Shown: positions 24,944 through 35,336, numbered from the stretch's first letter. The stretch: 64,000 nt of DNA from Pseudomonas khavaziana (GCF_019145205.1 NZ_JAHSTT010000008.1:1-64000), one strand, 5' to 3'. Program-made: numbers and translations. Notes: generated from the letters alone by a model not told the origin.

Positions 24944-25030
24944 TGTGGGAGGGGCTTGCCCCCGATGCGGTGAGTCAGCCCCAGATGTATTTACTGGCAC
25001 TCCCTCATCGGGAGCAAGCCCCCTCCCACA
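24944..25030. repeat. REPIN between sfnG and map
   Basis: TGTGGGAGGGGCTTGCCCCC and its mirror arm. The outer stem extends to CCCTGTGGGAG/CTCCCACAGGG (24941-25033). The genes on both sides converge on it. Confidence 0.9.
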
Positions 25031-25110
25031 GGGGCCAGCGGCATACTCAAAGTTGTGTAGAGACCTTTGCCTATGGCAGGCAAGCCAGTGTCCACGCAGG
25101 TGTGGTGGAC

Positions 25111-25866
25111 TCAAGCGTTGGTTTGCAAGGTCAGCACTTCAAACCCATCTGACGTTACCGCCACCGTATGCTCCCATTGCGCCGACAGGCTGTTGTCCTT
25201 GGTCACCACCGTCCAGCCGTCCTTCAGGCTGCGCACCTTGGCGCTGCCCTGGTTAAGCATCGGTTCGATGGTGAACACCATGCCCTCGCGCAACTCCAGG
25301 CCAGTGCCGGAACGGCCGAAGTGCAGGATTTGCGGTTCTTCATGCATCTGCCGACCGATGCCATGGCCGCAGTATTCGCGTACCACGCTGTAGCCGTTGG
25401 CTTGGGCGTGGCTTTGGATCGCATGACCGATATCACCCAGGCGAGCGCCAGGCTTGACCTGGCGGATGCCGGCCCACATCGCCTCGAAGGTCATGTCCAC
25501 CAGGCGCCTGGCCTTGGGAGTGACGCTGCCGATCATGTACATCTTGCTGGAGTCGGCGATGAAGCCGCCTTTTTCCAGAGTGATGTCGATGTTGACAATG
25601 TCGCCGTCCTTGAGGAACTGCTTGGCGCTGGGCATGCCGTGGCACACCACTTCGTTGATCGAGGTGTTGATGCAGAAGGGGTAGTCATACTGGCCCAGGC
25701 TGGCCGGGCGGGCCTTGAGTTCGTGGCGGATGAAGGCTTCGACGGCGCTGTCCAGCTCCAAAGTGGAGCGGCCGGCGACGACAAAGCCGTCGAGCATGTC
25801 GAACACCTGGGCCAACAGGCGCCCGGATTCACGCATCACGGCCAATTGCGCGGCGGTCTTGATCAT
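25111..25866 (-). CDS. map: Methionine aminopeptidase, type I (extra copy)
   Basis: 251 residues. All five metal ligands are present: Asp94 (VNIDITLE), Asp105 (IADSSKM), His168 (YCGHGIG), Glu201 (FTIEPM) and Glu232 (QWEHTVAV). Substrate His76 is in VCHGMPS. It should remove initiator Met from new proteins. The housekeeping map of pseudomonads normally lies next to rpsB, so this is probably a second copy. Its ATG shares one base with the stop of the ParD-like gene (TGATG), showing tight translational coupling. Confidence 0.92.
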   Translation of the reverse strand: MIKTAAQLAVMRESGRLLAQVFDMLDGFVVAGRSTLELDSAVEAFIRHELKARPASLGQYDYPFCINTSINEVVCHGMPSAKQFLKDGDIVNIDITLEKGGFIADSSKMYMIGSVTPKARRLVDMTFEAMWAGIRQVKPGARLGDIGHAIQSHAQANGYSVVREYCGHGIGRQMHEEPQILHFGRSGTGLELREGMVFTIEPMLNQGSAKVRSLKDGWTVVTKDNSLSAQWEHTVAVTSDGFEVLTLQTNA

Positions 25867-26066
25867 CAGTTGCGCCCCCGGATCAGGTCGGGCTTGTCCA
25901 GTAACAGCTTGTTGATCAGCTCGTTGTAGGGCAGGTGCGGGTTGAGTTCGGCGAGCAGGCCGATCTTGATCCAGAACTCGGCCTGGGCGTTGATGGAACG
26001 GTCCATGGCGGCGCTGGCCAGGCGGAGCTGTTCGTGCAGTTGGTCGGTGATCTTGACGATGCCCAT
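25866..26066 (-). CDS. ParD-like small protein upstream of map
   Basis: 66 residues: MGIVKITDQLHEQLRLASAA, then MDRSINAQAEFWIKIGLLAE, a short ribbon-helix-helix-like segment in the style of ParD antitoxins, then LNPHLPYNELINKLLLDK. It matches the small ParD-like families found beside map in proteobacteria. No ParE toxin is present; the coupled partner is a methionine aminopeptidase. Start at ATG 26066 gives the family length. The upstream frame to 26171 has no support. The palindrome at 26090-26113 may be its own operator. Confidence 0.8.
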   Translation of the reverse strand: MGIVKITDQLHEQLRLASAAMDRSINAQAEFWIKIGLLAELNPHLPYNELINKLLLDKPDLIRGRN

Positions 26067-26089
26067 GAGGTTCACTATGTAGGACGAAT

Positions 26090-26113
26090 ATACAAAGCGT
26101 ATACGTTTCGTAT
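26090..26113. promoter_or_regulatory. Imperfect palindrome, possible operator of the ParD-like/map pair
   Basis: ATACAAAGCGTATACGTTTCGTAT lies 23 bases before the ParD-like ATG. Its halves mirror each other with a few mismatches around a central GTATAC. Ribbon-helix-helix proteins often bind such sites and repress themselves, which is the inference here. Confidence 0.5.
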
Positions 26114-26434
26114 GTTCCGCGTAAACCCTATGGTGCAAATCAGGCGGTTGATAGTTGCGACATGTTGCCAAAAAGAGCTTCGCCCCAGGTTGCTGTTCAA
26201 ACCGAGGTGCAGGGTTAAACGTTTAATCCCAGTGGTTCGACGATTATTTAGCCATTGCAGCCCGCTGCATATAACGCGACAGCTTGCTTATGAGGAAAAG
26301 TTACAACAATGCCGGGATTTGCCGAGTAGGCTTGGTGAGTACAGGCGTCTGCCAGGGTTGGCAAGACGGGGCAGGCGAGCGCCTGCCAGCCCATAGCAAA
26401 CTGATTGGCGGTCTCAAAAAAGGAGAGGTTGGCC
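26114..26434. other. Intergenic between the ParD-like gene and the DUF1652 gene
   Basis: Divergent promoter region with no ORF of note. One clear hairpin, GGCAGGC/GCCTGCC (26370-26387), lies 47 bases before the DUF1652 gene. It could affect the leader of that mRNA. Confidence 0.5.
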
Positions 26435-26710
26435 ATGCTTTCGGAACTGGAACTTCGCAGCATTATTGAAGGAAGTTTTCTGCCTAAACGGTGCGAATGC
26501 ACCAAAGCCGAGGATGCTTCGTTGACGATCAAGGTGTATGACGACCGTGACCGTGACCGGGTGGACTTGGAAGTCAAAGGTATAAACGCTGACAAACTCG
26601 ACAGCAGTCGAGCCATTTGCCACCTGATCGCCGGTTTGCGTGAAGACCTCAAACACACCCAGACCCACACCCCCGCCCTGCGTCGAGCAGGAGCGCGCGG
26701 TTATTTTTAG
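26435..26710 (+). CDS. DUF1652 family protein
   Basis: 91 residues starting MLSELELRSIIEGSFLPKRCEC, the hallmark beginning of this Pseudomonas-restricted family, then LTIKVYDDRDRDRVDLEVKGI and ICHLIAGLREDL. Function unknown. An AGGAGAGG ribosome site is well placed for ATG 26435; the frame opens ten codons earlier but without a site. It converges on mtlZ. Confidence 0.85.
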   Translation: MLSELELRSIIEGSFLPKRCECTKAEDASLTIKVYDDRDRDRVDLEVKGINADKLDSSRAICHLIAGLREDLKHTQTHTPALRRAGARGYF

Positions 26711-26771
26711 TTAAGGCTTGAATTCAAGTTGACCCAGGGCCTGGCATTCGCCGGGCCCGTTGCTATGCGCG

Positions 26772-27710
26772 TCAGCCCAGCTGATGACGGTACGGCAGGT
26801 CGGGTCCGGTCTTGGTACAGGTCAACGCAGCGGCGCGAATCGCAAAGCCGAGCATGCTGTCAATTTGTGTGCGCGTCAGCTGCTGCAGACCCTCCAGCGA
26901 ATCCAACTGTTGCTCGGTCAGCCAGGCAATCAGTGCCGCCTGGAAGGTATCGCCGGCACCCACCGTATCGGCCATCACCACCTTGACCGCCGGCTGAGAC
27001 CAGTTGCCGTGCTGGCGACTGAATACCGAAGCGCCGTCGCCGCCACGGGTGAGAAACACCAATTGGCAACGATGCTGCAGCCAGCCTTGCACGACACTTT
27101 CCGGTGACTGGCCGGGGTAGAGCAGGTGCAGGTCTTCGTCGCTGACCTTGATCAGGTCGGCATGGCGCACCAGTTGCGCCACGCGCTCACGCCACAGCTG
27201 GATATCCGGCTGCGGGTTAAGCCGCACATTCGGGTCGAGGCTGATCAGGCGCTTGCCGCTCTCGCGCTTGACCAGGTGCAGCAGGGTGTCGCCAACCGGC
27301 TGCACCACCAGGCAAAACGACCCGATATGCAGCCCACGCACCTCATCACCCAAGGTTGGCAGATGCGCCGTTTGCAGTTGGCGGTCGGCGCAGCCTTCGC
27401 CACGGAAGCTGTACTGCGGCGAACCATTGGCGCCCACGGCCACCATCGCCAGGGTGGTCGGCGCGTCGAATTCCACCAGGAAGCGCTCGCTGACGCCTTC
27501 GTCCTTGAGCACCTGCAGCAAGCGGCGCCCGAGGTAATCGGTGGACACGCCGGCAAAGAACCCCGACTCAATGCCCAAGCGGCGCAGGCCCACCGCCACG
27601 TTGAACGGCGAGCCACCGGCAATGGCCTTGTAATTGAGCTTGGCCGGCTGCCCACTGGCATCTTCCTCGCTGAAAAAATCAAACAGCGCTTCACCACAAA
27701 CCAGGTACAT
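26772..27710 (-). CDS. mtlZ: Fructokinase of the polyol operon
   Basis: 312 residues, PfkB family. The N-terminal motif YKAIAGGSPFNVAVGLRRLG and the C-terminal DTVGAGDTFQAALIAWL contain substrate and catalytic residues. It phosphorylates fructose produced from mannitol by MtlD, feeding fructose-6-phosphate to central metabolism. It is the last gene of mtlEFGKDYZ, 12 bases after mtlY. The name rests on operon order as in P. fluorescens. Confidence 0.92.
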   Translation of the reverse strand: MYLVCGEALFDFFSEEDASGQPAKLNYKAIAGGSPFNVAVGLRRLGIESGFFAGVSTDYLGRRLLQVLKDEGVSERFLVEFDAPTTLAMVAVGANGSPQYSFRGEGCADRQLQTAHLPTLGDEVRGLHIGSFCLVVQPVGDTLLHLVKRESGKRLISLDPNVRLNPQPDIQLWRERVAQLVRHADLIKVSDEDLHLLYPGQSPESVVQGWLQHRCQLVFLTRGGDGASVFSRQHGNWSQPAVKVVMADTVGAGDTFQAALIAWLTEQQLDSLEGLQQLTRTQIDSMLGFAIRAAALTCTKTGPDLPYRHQLG

Positions 27711-27722
27711 AGTCGTTCGCTC

Positions 27723-29204
27723 TTAAAGGGATGCCACGTGCTGTTGATAACGCTCATACGCCTGTTGATAGGCACTGACATTGGCTGACATTGGCAGGGT
27801 GCGGCTGGCCGGGTCGATGCTCACGCATTTCTCGCACAGGCTGGCCAGGGATTCGCCGCTCTGGCACCAGGCCGCCTGGATCGCCGCGCCCAAGGCGGCG
27901 GCTTCGCTCTGTTCGGTACAGACCACTTCGGTGTGCATGATGTCGGCGACCATCTGCCGCCACACCGGGCTTTTCGAGCCGCCGCCGATCAGGCGGATAC
28001 TCTGGCTTTGCAGGCCGGTGTGGCGCAGCAGGTCCAGACCGTAACGCAGGCCGAACGTGGTGCCTTCAACCACGGCGCGGCACAGATTGGCGCGGGTCAG
28101 GTTGGTCATGGTCAGGCCATGCAGGCTGCCGGTGGCGTGGGGCAGGGCAGGCACGCGTTCGCCATTGAGGAACGGCAGCATGCTCACGCCATCGGCACCG
28201 ATAGGCGCCTGTTCGACCAGGGCGTTAAAGGCATTCAGGTCCAATTCGAACAGCTCGCGAATCACGCCGGTGGCGTTGGTCAGGTTCATGGTGCAGATCA
28301 GCGGCAGCCAGCCGCCACTCGATGAACAAAAAGTTGCCACCGAGGCCTGCGGGCTGACATTGGGCTGGTCGGCAAAGGCATAGACGGTGCCCGATGAGCC
28401 CAGGCTCATGGTGATCACGCCGGGGGCGATATTGCCGGTGCCGATGGCGCCCATCATATTGTCGCCGCCGCCGCTGGACACCACGGCCTTGGGGTTGATG
28501 CCCAGGCGTTCGGCGATGGTCGGCAGGATCGTGCCCACTGCTTGGTTGGCTTCGATCAACTGTGGCAAGGCGGCTTCAAGGCGACCGCTGGGGTCGATGT
28601 GCTGGAGCAGCGCCACATCCCATGTGCGGCTGCGCACGTCGAAATAGCCTGTGCCGGAAGCATCGCCGTACTCGGCGCAGGCGCGGCCGGTGAGCCAGTA
28701 GTTGAGGTAGTCATGGGGCAGCAGGATATGGGCGATGCGTGCGAACACGTCCGGGTGCTGCTCGCGGGTCCAGAGCAGTTTTGACACGGTGTAGCCCGGT
28801 GCAATCGCCACGCCCAAGCGCTCCAGGGAGCCACTTTCCCCGCCCAGGTGGTGCATCAGGCGGTCATTCTCGGGGGTGGTTTCGGTGTCGCACCACAGCT
28901 TGGCCGGGCGCAGCACTTCACCTTGCTCATCCAGCAGCACCAGGCCATGTTGCTGGCCGGATACGCCGATACCGAGGATGTCCTGGCCATCCACGCCGGC
29001 CTGTTGCAGGGCGCGGTGGGTGGCTTCGGTAAAGGCGTCCAGCCATTCCTGGGTGTGCTGCTCACGGCGGCCATTGGCGCCGCTGATCAGCGTATGCGCG
29101 GCGGCGCCCAGGCCCAGTACCTTGCCGCTGGAAGCGTCGAGGACGATGGCCTTGGTGCCTTGGGTGCCGCAGTCGATGCCGAGGTAGAGGTTTTGCTGGG
29201 TCAT
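27723..29204 (-). CDS. mtlY: Xylulokinase of the polyol operon
   Basis: 493 residues of the FGGY kinase family. Phosphate-binding loops: YLGIDCGTQGTKAIVLD at the N-terminus and a GGGSKSPVWRQMVADI block near residue 420. The xylulokinase-type segment SGQQHGLVLLD is also present. It phosphorylates D-xylulose formed from D-arabitol by MtlD, complementing MtlZ. A REPIN separates it from mtlD. Confidence 0.93.
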   Translation of the reverse strand: MTQQNLYLGIDCGTQGTKAIVLDASSGKVLGLGAAAHTLISGANGRREQHTQEWLDAFTEATHRALQQAGVDGQDILGIGVSGQQHGLVLLDEQGEVLRPAKLWCDTETTPENDRLMHHLGGESGSLERLGVAIAPGYTVSKLLWTREQHPDVFARIAHILLPHDYLNYWLTGRACAEYGDASGTGYFDVRSRTWDVALLQHIDPSGRLEAALPQLIEANQAVGTILPTIAERLGINPKAVVSSGGGDNMMGAIGTGNIAPGVITMSLGSSGTVYAFADQPNVSPQASVATFCSSSGGWLPLICTMNLTNATGVIRELFELDLNAFNALVEQAPIGADGVSMLPFLNGERVPALPHATGSLHGLTMTNLTRANLCRAVVEGTTFGLRYGLDLLRHTGLQSQSIRLIGGGSKSPVWRQMVADIMHTEVVCTEQSEAAALGAAIQAAWCQSGESLASLCEKCVSIDPASRTLPMSANVSAYQQAYERYQQHVASL

Positions 29205-29253
29205 GAGGATTTGCTCAGCAGTGTTATTTTTTTGGATTGGAAACCCGGACGAG

Positions 29254-29342
29254 TGTGGGAGGGGGCTTGCTCCCGATGGCGGTGAGTCAGTTACAGATGC
29301 ATTTACTGATACACCCTCATCGGGAGCGAGCCCCCTCCCACA
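29254..29342. repeat. REPIN between mtlD and mtlY
   Basis: TGTGGGAGGGGGCTTGCTCC and its mirror arm fill most of the 141-base gap inside the operon. As an mRNA hairpin it could protect the upstream mtlEFGKD transcript and lower mtlYZ expression. Confidence 0.9.
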
Positions 29343-29345
29343 GTT

Positions 29346-30827
29346 TTAATCCGGTTTGTTCAGGAGTTGTCGCAGGGTTTGGGTGACGCCTTTGTCGCGC
29401 AGGCTTGCATAGCACCACTCAAACGCTGCCACAAACTCAGCGGACTTGGGAATAGCCGTGCCAAAAATCTCCTCCACGCCCAGCAACCGCTGGCTGATCA
29501 GTGCGTCATCACTCACCAGCCCCTGGCAGAACTCGGCCCTTGGATCGGGAATCGTGTAGCTCACGCTATTCTCATCCACACCCTTCAAATACAAGGCCCA
29601 GGCCGCGACCACCAGTGCCGCACGCTCCGTCTCGCGGCCACCGGCAATCAAACGATTGATGGTCGGCACGGTGAACTTGGGAAACTTCGACGAGCCATCG
29701 GAACACACGCGCTCCAACTGGTCGGCAATCGCCTGGTTGGAAAAACGCTCCACCAATGTCTGCTTATAGGCGGTCAGGTCGATGCCTGGCACCGGCGCCA
29801 GGTTCGGGGTGACGTCCAGGTCCATATACGCACGCATATACGCCACGAACAGCGGGTCGTTCATGGTCTCGTGGACAAACCGATAACCCTTGAGAAACCC
29901 CAGGTAGGTGAGCGCCAGGTGGCTGCCGTTGAGCAGGCCGATCTTCATCTCTTCGTAAGGCGTGACGTCATCGGTGAACTGCACGCCGACCTTTTCCCAG
30001 GCCGGGCGGCCGTTGACGAACTTGTCTTCCAGCACCCACTGCACAAACGGCTCGCACACCACCGGCCAGGCATCGTCGATGCCGTGTTCGTCATGCAATT
30101 GCAGGCGGTGAGCGGTGCTGGTCATCGGTGTGATGCGGTCGACCATGGCATTCGGAAAGCTGACATTGGCCTTGATCCAGTCATGCAGCTCGGCATTATG
30201 CAGGGCGGCGAAGGCCAGCAGTGCCTTGCGGGTGACGGCGCCGTTGTGGGGCAGGTTGTCGCAGGACATCACTGTGAACGCCGGAGTGCCGGCAGCGCGG
30301 CGCTGGGTCAGGGCGGCGCAGATGAAACCGAACACGGTTTTCGGCGCCGTGGGGTGCGCCAGGTCATGCTGGATCTGCGGCAGGTGGGACATGAATTCGC
30401 CGTTGCTGTCGTCGATGCAGTAGCCGCCCTCGGTGATGGTCAGCGAGACGATGCGGATCGCCGGGTCGGCCAGTTTATCGATCAGCGCCTGGGCGCCGTC
30501 TTCGGCCAGCAGCATGTCGCTGATGGCGCCGATCACACGTACTTCGGTGTCGTCGGTATCGCCCAGTTCGTACAGGGTGAACAGGTAGTCCTGGCCGGCC
30601 AAGTCGTCGCGGGCCCTGCGGTCTTCGGCACGCAGGCCGACGCCGCAAATGCTCCAGTCCAGGCCCTCGCCGGTATTCATCAGGGCGTCGGTGTAATACG
30701 CCTGGTGCGCACGGTGGAAGCCGCCGACGCCGATATGGGCAATGCCCTGGCGGGTGTCGGCAATCGCGTAGGCCGGGGTTTTCACTTCCGGCGCCAGCTG
30801 CGTGAGGTTGGCTTTATTCAGTTTCAT
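29346..30827 (-). CDS. mtlD: Mannitol 2-dehydrogenase (also arabitol/sorbitol)
   Basis: 493 residues, matching from memory the well-studied P. fluorescens enzyme nearly throughout. Marks include MKLNKANLTQLAPEV at the start, the NAD-binding turn IAHIGVGGFHRAHQAYYTD, catalytic Lys in LNGSHLALTYLG / VPTINRLIAGGRE context, and DNLPHNG. It is a monomeric polyol-specific long-chain dehydrogenase that oxidises mannitol to fructose and arabitol to xylulose. ATG 30827 is the known start; the frame runs 18 codons further upstream. It lies 16 bases after mtlK. Confidence 0.96.
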   Translation of the reverse strand: MKLNKANLTQLAPEVKTPAYAIADTRQGIAHIGVGGFHRAHQAYYTDALMNTGEGLDWSICGVGLRAEDRRARDDLAGQDYLFTLYELGDTDDTEVRVIGAISDMLLAEDGAQALIDKLADPAIRIVSLTITEGGYCIDDSNGEFMSHLPQIQHDLAHPTAPKTVFGFICAALTQRRAAGTPAFTVMSCDNLPHNGAVTRKALLAFAALHNAELHDWIKANVSFPNAMVDRITPMTSTAHRLQLHDEHGIDDAWPVVCEPFVQWVLEDKFVNGRPAWEKVGVQFTDDVTPYEEMKIGLLNGSHLALTYLGFLKGYRFVHETMNDPLFVAYMRAYMDLDVTPNLAPVPGIDLTAYKQTLVERFSNQAIADQLERVCSDGSSKFPKFTVPTINRLIAGGRETERAALVVAAWALYLKGVDENSVSYTIPDPRAEFCQGLVSDDALISQRLLGVEEIFGTAIPKSAEFVAAFEWCYASLRDKGVTQTLRQLLNKPD

Positions 30828-30843
30828 CGGGAAATACTCGGGA

Positions 30844-31947
<1,104 letters not shown>

Positions 31948-31969
31948 GATGGGCCTCCTTTTCGAATTA

Positions 31970-32800
31970 TTATTTGACGGCGCCGAAGGACAAACCGCGC
32001 ACCAGCTGTTTCTGGCTGATCCAGCCAAAGATCAGGATCGGCGCGCAGGCCAGGGTCGAGACGGCGGACAACTTGGCCCAGAACAAACCTTCGGGGCTGG
32101 AGTAGGAGGCGATCAGTGCGGTCAGCGGCGCGGCGCTCGACGAGGTCAGGTTCAGCGACCAGAACGCCTCGTTCCAGCACAGGATCAACGACAGCAGTAC
32201 CGTGGACGCCAGGCCACCCTTGGCAATTGGCAGTAGCACGCGGACCATTTCCTGCCACAGGGTGGCGCCATCCAGGCGTGCGGCTTCGAGGATGTCCTTG
32301 GGGATGTCCTTGAAGTAGGTGTACACCATCCACACCACAATCGGCAGGTTGATCAGGGTGTAGATGATGATCAGCGCGATGCGCGTATCCAGCAGGCCAA
32401 AGCTCTTGGCCAGCAGGTAGATCGGCATCAGCACGCCCACTGGTGGCAGCATCTTGGTCGACAGCATCCACAGCAGCGTGCCCTTGGTGCGCTGGGTTTC
32501 GTAGAACGCCATGGAGTAGGCGGCCGGCACCGAGATCAGCAGGCATAGGGCAGTGGCGCTGAAGGAAATCACCACCGAGTTCCAGGCGTAGGCGAAGTAG
32601 TTGCTGCGTTCGTTGATGTGCAGGTAGTTCTCCAGCGTCGGCGTGAAGATGAACTGCGGCGGGGTGGCGAACGCGTCGATTTCAGTCTTGAAGCTGGTCA
32701 GCACCATCCAGAAGATCGGGAAGAAAATCAGGATCGCGATGGCCCAGGCCAATGTGCCGAGCAGCAGGCTTTGCAGGCGGCGGGATTGTTGAAGCGTCAT
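31970..32800 (-). CDS. mtlG: Polyol ABC transporter permease
   Basis: 276 residues with six membrane segments. The EAA loop is EAARLDGATLWQEMVRVLLPIAKGG, which docks the ATPase. It belongs to the MalG-like inner-membrane permeases and pairs with MtlF. It begins ten bases after mtlF and ends 22 bases before mtlK. Confidence 0.93.
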   Translation of the reverse strand: MTLQQSRRLQSLLLGTLAWAIAILIFFPIFWMVLTSFKTEIDAFATPPQFIFTPTLENYLHINERSNYFAYAWNSVVISFSATALCLLISVPAAYSMAFYETQRTKGTLLWMLSTKMLPPVGVLMPIYLLAKSFGLLDTRIALIIIYTLINLPIVVWMVYTYFKDIPKDILEAARLDGATLWQEMVRVLLPIAKGGLASTVLLSLILCWNEAFWSLNLTSSSAAPLTALIASYSSPEGLFWAKLSAVSTLACAPILIFGWISQKQLVRGLSFGAVK

Positions 32801-32810
32801 GGCGCGGCCC

Positions 32811-33701
32811 TCAAGGCTTGTCAGTCAGGTTTTTGCCGATCATCCGCACCAGGATGATCGCCGCGATATTGGCGATGACCACGGCAATCAAGCCGCCGGC
32901 CGAGGCCATGCCCACGTCGAACTGCACCAGCGCCTGGTTGTAGATCAGGTAGGCGAGGTTGGTCGAGGCGTAACCCGGGCCACCGTTGGTGGTGGTGAAG
33001 ATCTCCGCGAACACCGAGAGCAGGAAGATGGTTTCGATCATTACCACTACGGCAATCGGGCGGGCCAGGTGGGGCAGGGTCAGGTGCCAGAAGATCGCAA
33101 TGGCGCCGGCACCGTCCAGGCGGGCGGCTTCCTTCTGTTCCTGGTCCAGGGACTGCATCGCGGTCATCAGCAGCAGGATCGCGAAGGGCAGCCATTGCCA
33201 CGACACAATGATGATGATCGACAGCAGCGGGTAATGCGCCAGCCAGTCCACCGGCTCGGCCCCGAAGAACTTCCACAGCGCAGCGAGAATCCCCGACACC
33301 GGGTGGAAAATCAGGTTCTTCCAGATCAGCGCCCCGACGGTGGGCATGATGAAGAACGGCGAAATCAGCAGCACCCGGACGATGCCGCGCCCGAGGAACT
33401 CACTGGCCTCCAGCAGGGCACTGATCAACACGCCGAACACCACGCTGATCAGCAACACACTGCCCACCAGCAGCAACGTATTGGTGGCGCCGGGCAGGAA
33501 GCCCGAATCGGTGATGAAGTAGGTAAAGTTCTCCAGCCCCACGAATTGGTTTTCGCCGGGGTAAAGCAGGTTGTAGCGGATCAGCGAAAAGTACAGGGTC
33601 ATGCCCAGGGGCACGATCATCCACAGCAGCAACAAGGCCACCGAGGGGCTGACAAGGAACCAGCCGGGGTTGGCCAGGCGGTTTTTGGCGGGTGTATTCA
33701 T
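32811..33701 (-). CDS. mtlF: Polyol ABC transporter permease
   Basis: 296 residues with six or so membrane segments. The EAA loop is EAARLDGAGAIAIFWHLTLPHLARP. MalF-like partner of MtlG. ATG 33701 (MNTPAKNRLANPGW) was chosen; the frame opens at an in-frame TTG three codons earlier. No strong Shine-Dalgarno site is visible, which, with the REPIN just upstream, may set expression lower than that of mtlE. Confidence 0.92.
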   Translation of the reverse strand: MNTPAKNRLANPGWFLVSPSVALLLLWMIVPLGMTLYFSLIRYNLLYPGENQFVGLENFTYFITDSGFLPGATNTLLLVGSVLLISVVFGVLISALLEASEFLGRGIVRVLLISPFFIMPTVGALIWKNLIFHPVSGILAALWKFFGAEPVDWLAHYPLLSIIIIVSWQWLPFAILLLMTAMQSLDQEQKEAARLDGAGAIAIFWHLTLPHLARPIAVVVMIETIFLLSVFAEIFTTTNGGPGYASTNLAYLIYNQALVQFDVGMASAGGLIAVVIANIAAIILVRMIGKNLTDKP

Positions 33702-33742
33702 TAGAATCAAGACCAGTCAGATACGAATCGGAGCGCGGTCAG

Positions 33743-33832
33743 TGTGGGAGGGGGCTTGCTCCCGATAGCGGTGTATCAGTCACACAATCATCGACTGGTA
33801 GATTGCTATCGGGAGCAAGCCCCCTCCCACAT
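33743..33832. repeat. REPIN between mtlE and mtlF
   Basis: TGTGGGAGGGGGCTTGCTCC and its mirror arm lie directly behind the binding-protein gene. Hairpins in this place are a classic way to make more binding protein than permease. Confidence 0.9.
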
Positions 33833-33854
33833 TTGACTGTGGTGAAGGCCGGGG

Positions 33855-35177
33855 TTACTTGGGGTAACCAGCCCGCTTCATTTCACGCTCGGTGGTGGTC
33901 TGCGCAGCGGTCAGTGCAGCATCCACCGTTTGCTGACCGGTCAACGCACCCGAGAAGAACTTGCCCACCTGAGTACCAATCGCCTGGAACTCCGGAATGG
34001 TCACCAGTTGGATACCGATGTACGGCACGGGCTTCTCGGTCGGCTTGGTCGGGTCGGCCACTTTCAGCGATTCCAGGGTCACCTTGGCAAACGGCGCCGC
34101 CTTCATATATTCATCGCTGTAGGTGGATTTGCGCGTACCTGGCGGCACATTGGCAATGCCGTCGGTCTTGGCCACAAGCTGGCTGTATTCCTTGGACGTG
34201 GCCCAAGTGGTGAATACCTTGGCGGCATCCTTGGCTTTGGAGCTGGTCGGGATCGCCAGGGACCAGGAGTACAGCCACGACGTGCCCTTGTCAGTCTTCT
34301 CGTGGGGCGCGAAGGTGAAGCCGACATGCTCGGAGACCTTGCTCTGGCTCTTGTCGGTAACAAACGAGCCCGCCACGCTGGCATCCACCCAGATCGCGCA
34401 CTTGCCGCTGTTGAACAGCGCCAGGTTTTCGTTGAAACCGTTGCTGGAGGCACCCGGCGGGCCAGATTTCTTCATGTTGTCGACGTAGAAGTTCAGCGCG
34501 TCCTTCCACTCGGGGCCGTTGAATTCTGGCTGCCACTTCTCATCGAACCAGCGCGCGCCGTAGCCGTTGGCCAGTGTGGTGATCAGCGCCATGTTCTCAC
34601 CCCAACCGGCTTTGCCGCGCAGGCACAGGCCGTATTGCTCTTTGGACTTGTCGGTGAGCTTGGCGGCGAATTCGCCGATCTGGCTCCAGGTCGGGTGCTC
34701 GGGCATGCTCAGCCCGGCGTCCTTGAACAGGTCGGTGCGGTAATAGGTGATCGAGCTTTCGGCATAGAACGGCAGGGCGTACAGCGAGCCCTTGACCGAC
34801 AAACCGTCACGCACCGAAGGGAACACATCGTCGAGATCGTAGGAGGCCGGCAGGTCTTTCATCGGCTCCAGCCAACCCTTGGCACCCCAGAGTGCGGCTT
34901 CGTACATGCCGATGGTCAACACATCGAACTGCCCGCCCTGGGTGGCAATGTCGGTGGTCAGGCGCTGGCGCAGTACGTTTTCTTCGAGCACCACCCAGTT
35001 CAACTTGATCTGCGGATGCTCGGCCTCGAAGGTTTTCGACAGCTTTTGCATGCGGATCATGTCGCTGTTATTGACGGTGGCAATGGTCAGGGTTTGCGCG
35101 CCAAAGCTGACGGCGCTGAGGGTCATGCATGCTGTCATGCAGGTAGAGGCAAGCAGTACTTTTGCTGTGAACTTCAT
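33855..35177 (-). CDS. mtlE: Polyol ABC transporter substrate-binding protein
   Basis: 440 residues. A signal peptide of ~30 residues ends ...SAVSFGA-QT. The mature part is a family-1 extracellular solute-binding protein (QTLTIATVNNSDMIRMQKLS, TDIATQGGQFDVLTIGMYE, LPFYAESSITYYRTDLFKDAG). It captures mannitol/sorbitol/arabitol in the periplasm for MtlFGK. ATG 35177 has GGAG six bases upstream. It is the first gene of the mtl operon. Its activator MtlR lies 4 kb upstream, beyond an inserted toxin block. Confidence 0.94.
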   Translation of the reverse strand: MKFTAKVLLASTCMTACMTLSAVSFGAQTLTIATVNNSDMIRMQKLSKTFEAEHPQIKLNWVVLEENVLRQRLTTDIATQGGQFDVLTIGMYEAALWGAKGWLEPMKDLPASYDLDDVFPSVRDGLSVKGSLYALPFYAESSITYYRTDLFKDAGLSMPEHPTWSQIGEFAAKLTDKSKEQYGLCLRGKAGWGENMALITTLANGYGARWFDEKWQPEFNGPEWKDALNFYVDNMKKSGPPGASSNGFNENLALFNSGKCAIWVDASVAGSFVTDKSQSKVSEHVGFTFAPHEKTDKGTSWLYSWSLAIPTSSKAKDAAKVFTTWATSKEYSQLVAKTDGIANVPPGTRKSTYSDEYMKAAPFAKVTLESLKVADPTKPTEKPVPYIGIQLVTIPEFQAIGTQVGKFFSGALTGQQTVDAALTAAQTTTEREMKRAGYPK

Positions 35178-35336
35178 CGCGCACTCCATTTCCGCGCCCG
35201 GGGGCTACGGAAGGACAGTTATTGTTGTTGTGTCTTCCTACAGGTAGCCAGGAAGAGTGTGCGTCGATTACAGCCTTGAAATGGAGTTGTGACAAATCCT
35301 TGGGCGCACGCTCACTGATACTTTTTTGCACTCGAT

